Shown piece after piece: positions 11,229-22,100 of a stretch of 64,000 nt of DNA (position 1 is the stretch's first letter; each line of letters starts with the position of its first letter). The notes below the pieces were generated by a model. The model worked only from the letters and a program-made list of their open reading frames with translations, was not told the DNA's origin and searched no databases. The DNA comes from Dromiciops gliroides (lineage: Eukaryota > Chordata > Mammalia > Microbiotheria > Microbiotheriidae): contig NC_057861.1 of the NCBI RefSeq assembly GCF_019393635.1, forward strand, positions 742,626,732 through 742,690,731. The letters are read 5' to 3'. A program made the translations under genes and the position numbers.

Positions 11229-11601
11229 TGTTAAGGGTTAAAATTCTAGCTAAACTGTCTAAAATATTTAATGAGTGGTCGCCAATCAATTACAAGCTTT
11301 AGCAAGAGTTAGACTTTTAAGCATTTATTAAGGAGAATAAGAATTTGGTAAAGAGAGAGAGAAAGGCCTAGATTCCTATCTATTAAAGGGAGAGCACATT
11401 TCTAGCTCCCTTCTCCGCCAGCGTCCTCAGGAAAGAAGCCCGAGACTCCGCGCCAGTCTCTTCCTTCCTCCTCCCACTAGTCCGCGTCACTTCCTGATAC
11501 CAAAGACAAGACTCCTGGTCTTGCCCTCAAAGACCTTCGCTTCATGGGCAGAACTCTTCTACAGTTAGTATCCAGCAGGTGGCGTTATTCCAATCGTTAC
11601 A
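11229..11601 (-). repeat. 3' LTR of copy B
   Basis: TG...CA ends on the element strand, with the polypurine tract next to it at 11602. In its R/U5 part it is closer to the solo LTR at 47072 than to its own partner LTR. Confidence 0.9.
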
Positions 11602-13599
11602 GTCCCCCCTGTTGTTCCTCAAGAAACAAAATGTTTCCTTGACGGAACAGTAAAAAGAATATAATAACTATTGATAACTAATAATATGTGAACAACAATA
11701 TAGAAAAGGAAGAGAGGAAAGTTTTGTCCAGAGGGGCGATTTTTTTTTGTCCTCATGAACTGACGCTTTGACATTAGTCTTGCAAAGGGAGGGCCTCTGC
11801 AGAGAATACATATTACAGATGGTGTATATTATAACAGAAAGAGAAAAAAAAAAAACAAAAACAACAAATCAAAACTGTTCATTTAAAGTCTCTGAAAGTC
11901 TTTTCTTAGATGTCCTCTAGGTGTAGTCGTGGAATGGAAGTCTTTTCAGGGGTTGATGTGTGGATACTGGTAATCAGCCAGGAAATTTCCTACAAAATTG
12001 AGCTTAACACAACTTTAAAATAGCTTTGTCAATAATCAAATCAAACAATGAAAGTTCTCAAAAACATGTCTAAGGGAATTCAGAATCTTAGTTGTTACAC
12101 ATGAAACATATAATAAAACAAAAATTGAAACATTCTTTAAAATTATAATATTACTATAGTCCCCCCCTTATGGAGGGTAATTGAGAAGACAATTGCTGCG
12201 ATATTAATTATTAAAAATAATTTTTTATCTTTGTTTCATCACTTTTTGCATCATCTGCCTAATTATCCTCATGCCATTATGAGAAATTTAAAAATCTAAT
12301 ATAATTGGTAACAGGTGTCAAGGCCAAATTCAACACTGTATTTATCATGACACCTGAGATAATTATGGGGGTTACCATAAAAGAACAGAGAAATGATGGG
12401 ATATGAGCATTCCCACACTTGAGCAGTATGTACTGCCCATACAGTATGCCAGGCTTAAAAGAGGTGGATGGAATATATGTCCATGCCACCAAACATATTG
12501 GAAGAAACTGAGTCAGACTTAATCAGATGCATGGGATTGAGATGTCCATGGCATCAGGCATATAGGAGGGAGCATAGAAGCCAGGTGTAGAAGTGAGATG
12601 GGTGGGATCAATACTTCCAGCCATCTGTACAATATTGTGGGGAAAAATAAAATAAAATATTAAACCAAGAGAATCCAACCTCAACATTTGTCAAAAGCCG
12701 TTCCCTTGGCCATACCTTGACTTCATGCATGTCTCCCCTCATGTGACAGTTCAGTGTCTGCTCTTGCGTGTATTCCTCTTGTGATTGGATGGCATCTTGG
12801 CCAACTGGCATCTGATAACTCAGAATAAAGGCAATTAATGTCTTAAATGATAAGTTCCCATAATCCAAGTCTCATATGTATTTAAAAATTGAGGATAATA
12901 AATGATTGCAAAAAATGTGAATACATCTTGACTCAGAACACAATATATAATTATGCAACAATTTCAAATAATACCCCTTTTTTAAAAACTTAGTATACAA
13001 TTACTTTTGTGAAAAATCTGAATGTATTTAAATACAAGTTAAAGCATAACAGAATCTCAAAGAACTTTTTTTTTTTGAAAAAAGAAAACTTTTACAAATG
13101 TTCCCCTCTTTTTTTTTTTTTTTTTGGAATATGCTTATCAAAAATAATACTTCTAGAATCAATTTACACTTGCCATGGCAAACAATTTGCCAGGGAAATG
13201 CTTTAAAGAGTTTGATCAAATAATCAGTTGAGAAAAAAAAGCAAAAACAAATAACTCAGAATATGGGAGCACAATACTCCTAGAATTAACATTGTATAAT
13301 AAAATCAAAACCATCTTGCAATGTTTCAAAATTAGATAGACAAATGAATAGAAGAAAATACACATGGAACAATAAAATACAGTGAAATTCAAACTAAGGA
13401 AATCTAAATGAATATGAACTTAATATCAATAAGAGTATTATAAAATATAAACTTGATCACATGACTATAAAAAGCTTTTACAAATATTCTCCTTGTTTTA
13501 GAAACTAAGTATAAGACACAATCTCAAAAGCATGAAAATCTCTATGAAAAGAAACCCATACCATTAATTTCAAAATGTATATGTAATAGCATAGAAATC

Positions 13600-14481
13600 C
13601 TATGTAACCTCTGAACTGATACTATTAATAATCTGAGTGAATTTAGAACACTTTTGATTCCGATATCTAAAATCCCCAATACTCATATCAATACCTTGCT
13701 GCTTACTTCTACATTTCTGTAAAATATATATCCTTCCATGGCAAAAGAAGCAGAGTCTTGAACTATGTTGATGATTGTCATTCTTATTCAACTTAAGTTT
13801 TTCTTCTTTAACCCCTCTATATTGTCTGTCAGTCTTTTCACCATACAAATGCTTTATAAGATTACTAATTAAAGACAAAAGCAGGTTAGCAAAATTATGA
13901 ACAAAACAAGCATATCTGGAATTTAAAGGGTTTTCTAAGGTTGTTTCAGAAGCACAGCCAGGCTGGGGAAGGGCTGAGCCTGAAGCTGCAAATGTAGTTA
14001 GAGAAAGTTGAGCATGCGCATCAGATCTCTGGACTTCCCAGGCAGGGGAAGCAATGGGCTTGGCCATAGGAGGAGTAGAGGGTGGGGTCTGGAGAGGAGG
14101 GGAGGGACCAGAGCAATTTGAATCAGACTTGATTTTGAACTCAGGCCTGGATTCCTCTTCCCCCACTTTGCCTCCAGGTGCTAGGGGATTAAAAGCTTCT
14201 AGAGGGTGGGTCATTGCCTCCAGGCATGCAAAATTAAAGCAACAATTACTGTTAGAACTGGGAAAAGCTGCGGGAATCTCTTCAGGTTTCTCTGAAAAAG
14301 CATGGTTGGGAGAGGGAGAGATATTTCCTTGTGTGAGTAAGTTGCTGGCTCTTTTAACAAAAATAAAAAGAAAAATAGAAAATCCACAAAAACAAAGCAT
14401 TAACATGATCTTATCTCCCATTTGTCTGGTTAAACAAACTAAAATCAAAAATAGGGTAATTAGGGAGTTTAAAAGGTCCAT
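13600..14481 (-). mobile_element. Reading frame inside LTR copy B (unknown protein)
   Basis: This is the counterpart of the frame in copy A, of similar length (about 290 codons). It has the same order of hydrophobic N-terminus, Pro/Ser-rich middle and basic C-terminal third. It is the only long frame in the interior. Confidence 0.5.
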
Positions 14482-14614
14482 TCGAAAAAATTTAAAGGGA
14501 AAACACCTGGCAATTCAGCAGTACTTAAGATTTAGGTTAGGGTAGGGGAAATTTCTTACCCAACCAGAAGATCAGAAGACTGAGGTTTAGCTTTCCTCTT
14601 CGTGGTCAGCCATC

Positions 14615-14987
14615 TGTTAAGGGTTAAAATTCTAGCTAAACTGTCTAAAATATCTAATGAGTGGTCACCAATAAATTATAAGCTTTAGCAAGAGTTAGAC
14701 TTTTAAGCATTTATTAAGGAGAATAAGAATTTGGTAAAGAGAGAGAGAAAGGCCTAGATTCCTATCTATTAAAGGGAGAGCACATTTCTAGCTCCCTTCT
14801 CCGCCAGCGTCCTCAGGAAAGAAGCCCGAGACTCCGCGCCAGTCTCTTCCTTCCTCCTCCCACTAGTCCGCGTCACTTCCTGATACCAAAGACAAGACTC
14901 CTGGTCTTGCCCTCAAAGACCTTCGCTTCATGGGCAGAACTCTTCTACAGTTAGTATCCAGCAGGTGGCGTTATTCTAATCGTTACA
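14615..14987 (-). repeat. 5' LTR of copy B
   Basis: Same length as its partner. The region just inside it corresponds to the tRNA-Arg primer site of copy A but is a poorer match. Confidence 0.9.
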
Positions 14988-15397
14988 TAGTAAAGAGCTG
15001 TGTATAGTAACTTCTGAGAATTTTCTTTCTTTATTTTGCCCTTACTGTGATCTGCCCTGTGATTAGACTTGTTAACTTTTTTGGTATGAAAACAAAACAA
15101 AACAAATATCTGTTTGCGTTTATCATTACAATTTCCTTAATTTCATTCCTGTTTACTTACCTTTTGATTATGCCTGTTTCAATTACTGTTGGTTTCTTTT
15201 TTTGTTTCTTTTTTGAAAGTTTAGGTGCAGTTTGCTTCTCAATACTACTTTGGCTGCATCCCGTAGATTTTAATATATTTTTAAAAAATCTGTATTTCCT
15301 ATATAATCATATTTTTAGAACTTATTTTCACTTATTCATTTGATGAGTTTTACTTAGCTAATTATTATTTACTGCAAATTTTATTGTCTCATTATTT
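14988..15397 (-). mobile_element. L1 fragment, antisense, right of LTR copy B
   Basis: 'ttgcttctcaatactacttt' followed by 'ggctgcatcccgtagatttt' is a hallmark of antisense L1 ORF2. The L1 continues past the next SINE into about 15600. Confidence 0.6.
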
Positions 15398-15540
15398 TAT
15401 TTTTATTTTTTTTTAGTGAGGCAATTGGGGTTAAGTGACTTGCCCAGGGTCACACAGCTAGTAAGTGTTAAGTGTCTGAGGTCGGATTTGAACTCAGGTC
15501 CTCCTGACTCCAGGGCCGGTGCTTTATCCACTGTGCCACC
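15398..15540 (-). mobile_element. tRNA-derived SINE, 5' end missing
   Basis: The copy stops at 'gtgccacc' and lacks the usual ggggcagctag head. It is still flanked by a perfect 16-bp target duplication, tattgtctcattattt (15382-15397 and 15541-15556). The truncation therefore arose during insertion. It lies within the antisense L1. Confidence 0.9.
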
Positions 15541-15599
15541 TATTGTCTCATTATTTATTCTCATCTGGTATGACTTTAATTCTCCCTGACTATTTTGCA

Positions 15600-16100
15600 A
15601 AGCTTTCCCTTTCCCTACAGACACCCATATGCCTCCCTGCTCTCTCATTCTCCATAGAGGAATTATCTTCCTAATTTACTCAGAAAATACAGTATGTCTT
15701 GTCAGAGCTCCCTCATCTTCCCTGTTCCATCTTTCAAACTGGAACCTTTTGCATCATCCCATATTCTCTCCTTGTCTCCTCCAGCCTTGCCAAGGCCCCC
15801 CCAACTCCCCTTTGTGGTTACTTTGTCATATTTTGAGGACGATGTGTAGAGTTTGGACTTTGCCTTTGGTTTCATCTGCCTACTTGGCTGTAAGATGACA
15901 TTTCTGCTAGATGCGATCCATTTTCAGTTATCCAGAAATAGTTACTTTATATCTTGAGAGTAACTAAAAAACGAAGTGAATTACATTGTCAGTGAGAGGA
16001 AAACAGTTAATTAAGGGATAGAATCTTCCCCTTATCATTGGAACAAAGAGGTTTCATAGTTTCTTTGTTTTCGGTAGGCTAGGTTTAACTTTGTTGTACC
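15600..16100. other. Intronic DNA before the first visible DENND6A exon
   Basis: Pyrimidine-rich unique-looking sequence. No exon seen before the acceptor at 16151. Confidence 0.4.
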
Positions 16101-16151
16101 TACTGAACTTGCTTGTGTTTTGTGTTTTTTGTGTCTTTTTAAAAAATCTAG

Positions 16152-19100
16152 GCCTTCAGTCATTTTAGGAGTGACCAACCCTTTCTTTGCTAAAACGCTC
16201 CAGCACTGGCCACACATCATTCGAATAGGGGATATTAAACTGGCAGGTAAAGTATGTCCTTTGTGTTGAATTTTTATGATTTACACTTGTGCTCTGAGTT
16301 CCTCTCCACCCCTCTGCTTTCAGACATTAGTTATATTGAAATTCTGCCTGTAATTTGAGAGTGAGCTGATGGAAAGGAATATTTGTTGGTATGATGTATG
16401 CATGCATTGGGATTCTCTCTTGCCACAAATACTAACTGCATTAATAGTGAGCATAGAGGCAGCTAGTTGGCGCAGGGGATAAAGCACCGGCCCTGGATTC
16501 AGGAGGAACTGAGTTAAAATGTGGCCTCAGACACTTAACACTTACTAGCTGAGTGACCCTGGGCAAGTCACTTAATCCTCATTGCCCTGCGAAGAAAAAA
16601 AAAACCCAAAAAACAAAACAAAACAAAACAAAAAACAATAGTGAGCAGAGACTGAGTGATGAGTAGAAATAGAATGAAATGTTAGGATCTAGTTCTTTTT
16701 TTATATATGAATTGACAAATATGTTTTAAGTGCCTCTTGTGTGCTACATACTGATCTAGGCCCTGGCATATAAAGACGCAGATAGAAGTCTGACCCAAAG
16801 GCGCTTATTTTGTGAAAGGGGCCTTAATGTGCCCTTCTCTAGGTAAACCCTAAACACAGAGTGATATCTGGGATGGTGGCACAAGCAGCTTGGGGGGACA
16901 GCACTTGAGCCAAGCTCTAAGGGCCCAGAAGGAGGTGGAAGTGGAGGTGAGGGAGGGAGGGAAGGAACGAATGCATTTTGGGCATGGCAAGACCGTCTGT
17001 TGAGGCACAGTGACAGAAGAATGGAATGAGTTGTTGTCATTGTGGTAGAGTTCTCAGAGTGTTAGAAGCTGAGAAAAGTGGTGGGAGTTAAAGTGTGAAA
17101 GGCTTTGAATACCAAACAGAGCATTGAGTGTTTTTTCATAGAAGCACCAGGGGGCCCTGAAAGTTTTTTGAGTCAGAGAGTGACATGGTCAGGCCCCGGC
17201 ATTAGGAATGCCACTTTGGCCACTGTTTGGAGGTTGGGTTAGAGGTGGAAGGGGAGTCGAATCAGGGGACCCAGTTAGGAGGCTTTTGCTGTAGTCTTAA
17301 GAGGTGAGAAGAGCCTGATCTCTTAGGGTAGAGAAAGGGACAGTGGGAAGGGTGCTGGAGAGGAAGCGTTGAGAAGATTCTTTTTTTTTTTTTTAGTGAG
17401 GCAATTGGGGTTAAGTGACTTGCCCAGGGTCACACAGCTAGTAAGTGTTAAGTGTCTCAGGCCGGATTTGAACTCAGAGGTACTCCTAACTCCAGGGCCG
17501 GTGCTCTATCCACTGCGCCACCTAGCTGCCCCTGAGAAGATTCTTTATACTGTTGCACAGGGTGTCCTGGTTGTTGTAATACCTTTATTTCAGTGATCGC
17601 AAGGCACACAGTTGTGCACGAATAACTTTGATCTTAGTTGTAAAAAATTGTGTTATTCAAGAGGAATCATCAGTACTTTCTACTACTTTGGGGCATAGAC
17701 TTGGGGTAGCTTTCTTAGATTGTGGATAAGGCTTTGTGCATCTTAGGCAAGGCCTGACAGTTGTGCCCCTTGTGAGTGGCTTCCAGAACAGTGGAGGCTG
17801 TACAAAGTATCAGGCAACGTTGTATCACAAAATAAACACCTTGTGGGTAAAGTGGAATTTTCTCATATTGAAAATGTGTCCATTTAAAAAATATATATTA
17901 AGAGGCTAGTAGCTCCTAAAAGAATGACCATGTGTGATGTTCTTCCTTGATAAATTTTTATTTTTGTTTCACACTGTAGTGGAGAAACTCATTTTCTCCC
18001 TCTGGATCTTTGTTATTTAATCTGGGATGTTATACCTAAAACACATTTCTTAACTTTGTAAAATTGTTTTATGGCACTCAGAACCAGTCTTGATAGAAAT
18101 ACCACAAGATAATTTGTAAAAGTATTCTTTTTCATTTAATATAAATCGATGGTACTTTTATCTTTCACTGAAATCTTTGGTTGTTTAAATAGCCTTACTT
18201 TCCATATGTAAAAAGGTTATCTTGAAAATACTTCAAAAGTTCTAGCTGGGGGGGGGGGCAGCTAGGCTGCAAAGTGGATAGAGCACTGGCCCTGGATTCA
18301 ATTCAGGAGGACCTGAGTTCAAATCCAGTCTCAGACACTTGACACTTGCTAGCTGTGTGACCCTGGGCAAGTCACTTAACTCTCATTGCCCCACTAAAAA
18401 AAAAAAAGTTCTAGCCTGTTTGCTTTGACCAGATTTGGAAAGACCAGCCTTCTTAAAGAATGAGATCCTTTGGGCTGAGGTGGTTGTGAATATACCAGAG
18501 AATATCTTTTTGTCCAGACCTGTTATTTTATAGGTTTAAGGAGCTCCTGGTGAAGAAAATTCCTCACAATGCAGGTGGGCAGGCTGTAAGGAAAAAATGT
18601 CTTTGCTCCCCTCCTCTGCCCATTGTCCTCTGTGGACATTTGACTTCAGCAGCTTTGTCCTATAATCAAAACACTTTAGGTGATGGTAATAGAGTCTTCT
18701 CTTGTTAGTTTTCTTTTTTTGCAGTGGAAAAAGCCATGATTTCTGTAAACAGATTAATAGAACTTTATCATGAAATCATTAGCATGGTAAGAACTTTGAT
18801 AGAAGTTATGTCTGCTCTAGAAAAATAAGGCTCCAGATAAGAAATTTAGCCCTTTTCTTAAAGAGAACATTTTTCTTATGAAAAAATATTACTCACATGT
18901 CTTGTTTTAACACAACAGACACTCATCAATGATTAGTCTAATAAGTCGGCTGCTTTTACAACGCACATTCCCTGACAACAGGTCATTCATTGGCTGGGCT
19001 CAAAAAGGAGGCTGTTTGCTCCCTTTGCTAGTGTGGTATTAACTGATATTGTTGTGTAGAGCAGAGACTTGGCCATTAGTAGGTATTGATAGAAAGTGAC

Positions 19101-22100
19101 GGTGTGGCTCCCCACCCCAGTACTTGGATTTTCCTTGTCCCTTTAGGGCTCTGTTCTTCACGCAGTGATGACACCAAAGTAGAGCCCTAGAGTTGCTAGG
19201 GTACTGAGAATTTAAGGAGCTTGCCCATGTCACACAGCCGATCTATGTCCAAGGCAGGATTTGAACCTGGGATCTTTCTGGTTCCAAGGGTGGCCCTCTG
19301 TCTCCTGTGCTATGTTTGTCTCTCAGTTACTGAGTAGCAATTCTGTCTAAAAGGAAAGAAGGTTACTCTGACAAGACCTAATCTTGATGAAGTGATGCTG
19401 GCTCCGCCTTCCAGAGGTAACTGCTGGTGGCTCTGTAATCATGTCCACCAGCTCTCAGTACACTAGCCAGTAATTCATCTTGGTTAGGTTTGGACAGCCA
19501 GGTCTCTCGAGTCCCTCTTAGCCATTTTTGTTGTCTATTCCGGTCCAAAGGTCTTTCTCCTTGGCAGAGAAAACAGCCAAAGTAGCAGCTGAGCAGCCCT
19601 GACTTTTTCATCACTGTCTCTCCCCAGAGCAGTGGTCCTGTGTGTCTCATCTTTGAGGCTCCTCCTCTGATACCTTTTTGTTCCTGGCTAGCCTCCATTC
19701 ATTCTCAGGGTCACTGTTCTTCTCATCATCTTAAGTGATCATGCCAGGTGTTTGCGCTGGTTCTCCGCTACTTGCTCTGGCTTCCATCGTTTGTATGTTT
19801 TGCTTGGTCTGTAACAATAGTACTATTTCACACTTGGATCACCTAGTGTACTATAAGTTTCTCTGTTGCAGGGAGAGCATCTTGAAAGTCAGAAAAATCC
19901 CCAAATTCAGTGATGAAATAGACTCAGTCGTCACAAGAGAACCCAAGGTCCTGGAGGTGCAGGGCTCATCGTGTTTGTAAAGGGAAAGTAGTGAAGGAAC
20001 CCTGGATTTCAGTGGAAGATTATGGGTATTTGGTACAAATGGTTCCAAGTTTCTCTGTACTATAATTCTGTGATACCTGAAGGCTTAGAAAACAATTCAT
20101 CATAAACTTACAAAACAGCTTTTAGATAGAACATCCCAGGCTAAATAATGACGTTGGATATTCCTCATAGAGACGGTTAGCCTTGTAAAAGACTGTGCTC
20201 TCTTTCTGTTGATTACAATTGATAGTGTATGTGATCAGAACAATCTCAAGGCTTTTCTGATTTTTGCAGGTGAAATTCCTAAACAGGTCAAGGTAAAGAA
20301 ACTGAAGAACCTAAAGACGTTGGATTCTAAACCTGGTAATAATTTTAGTCTTTTAAATATTGTCAGGGGGCAGCTAGGGGGCACTATAGTGGATAAAGCA
20401 CTGGCCCTGGAGTCAGGAGGACCTGAGTTTAAATCTGACCTCAGACACTTGATACTTACTAGCTGTGTGACCCTGGGCAAGTCACTTAACCCCCATTACC
20501 CCCCAAAAAATAAATGAGTATGCAAATAAATAAATAAATCAGCCAGTCAGTCATGAGATATTTATATTGTCAGGATATGTGGGGGTGTTTTTAAAAATTG
20601 CTTTCCTTTTTTCCCCACTAGGAGTTTATACTTCTTATAAGCCATTTTTGAATAGAGATGAAGATATCATAAAACAATTACAGAAGGTAATTAAACATTT
20701 TTTTAATTGGACAAAGATTTATTAAACTTCATGTGCAGGTAACGTTATGGGGGTGGGGAGGAGGGAATAGCATCATAGATATAACAGCTTCTTATCAGGG
20801 AGCTTGTGATCTAATCAACTCTCCAACTTCTGAGCTGGCTTCTTGCTCCTAGACAGGTAGGATAGCTGTTTATTTCAGTTACATTTTTAAAAAGTTTTAC
20901 TGATGTCTTTTATTTATTATTTTGCAGTCGTATCCCAATCCCTTCCTTTAAACCCGAAGAAAGAAAAACAATGAAACCAAACTCACTGATAAAATGGGCA
21001 CGCCTTGGAGTGTTTGCCACAGTCTGCTTCCACAACCCCTCACCTTTCTGCTGAGAGGTTTAAAACACGCTTCACTGTGTCTTCTCAGAGAACAGGATGG
21101 GGCACTACATTGAAATGAAGCCTCGCTTGCCTTTCTAGGCAGTTAGTTTCCTTTTGTATTGTGGTCATTATGAATCCATGTAACTGCCTCCAGGACCCAT
21201 TGAGCCCTGTTGTGCCTTACTGGCAACGTAGGAAGCTCAGCCAGTCAGTAGGTCAAAAAGCATTTTTTAAGCACCTGACTGTGTGTCAGCTCATCCTGGT
21301 CTGGTGTCGTCTGGGTCTGCATTTTCCAGCCTGCACTAGGGCCTGGTGGACCCACTCTGGTTATCTTTCTACTTTGGAAGGTTCTTTATTGATGTGCTTT
21401 CCCTAGAAGGTGATTTTAAAAAAACATTTCCGAATTTATCTTACTGGGTGATGTGCGCGTCTGATGTGGCCACCAAGAATTTGGATACTTGGTTTTGTTA
21501 TGGTTTTTTGTATGTAAAGGCTTCAGGTGGATCAGGAGAGTGAAAGAGCAGCAGATAAAGGCAGGCTGCCTCCTCCGGGAAGGGCTCAAGCCCCAGAACA
21601 GAGGACGTTCTTCCTCTGAATAGGATAGAAGGGACTCTGGGGGTTCTTTAGACATAGCCAGGCTGACAAGGTGAAGTCATTTTTGCATAAGTGGTTTCTG
21701 TGATAATTCTTACTAATTGAGGAAGAGTTGTGTCCATGATTTTAAAATAATTTCTATTTGACATAGGACTGTGAGCTTGTCAGATCTGCAGATATGGTGC
21801 TTGTGATATGGTCATTCAGAATTATCAAGCCAGCTTGTGTGAATATATGTTTTCAGCAGTACCTGTGGGCAGCTTAAGAGCTGGGCTGTACTAAGGATAG
21901 AGCAAAGGACTTGAGGGGCAGCTAGGTGGCGCAGTGGATAAAGCACTGGCCCTGAATTCAGGAGAACCTGAGTTCAAATCCGGCCTCAGACACTTGATAA
22001 TTATTAGCTGTGTGACCTTGGGCAAGTCACTTAACCCCCATTGCCTCACCAAAAAAAAAAAAAAAGAGTTAGCAAAGGACTTGAAGTCATCAAAGCCCAA

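Larger units (their letters stand above)
11229..14987 (-). mobile_element. LTR retroelement (ERV-like) copy B, 3.8 kb, non-autonomous
   Basis: This second copy belongs to the same family as 2379-6091. Its LTRs are 373 bp (11229-11601 and 14615-14987), longer than copy A's because of a 15-bp block near the middle. The interior is collinear with copy A and about 97% alike by eye. Flanks are tagt on both sides, a 4-bp target duplication different from copy A's. The two copies are therefore separate insertions and not a duplicated segment. The LTRs differ at about five positions, so it is slightly older than copy A. It is defective, with no recognisable pol or env, and sits inside an antisense L1. 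Confidence 0.9.

Noticed and set aside
2379-14987. Segmental duplication explaining the two 3.7-kb copies
   Set aside because: Flanking sequences and target duplications differ, and similarity stops exactly at the LTR ends. They are separate insertions.
18720-18790. Exon-like stretch with acceptor and donor in a DENND6A intron
   Set aside because: The exons at 16152-16246 and 20270-20335 join in frame and match human without it. A minor alternative exon cannot be excluded.
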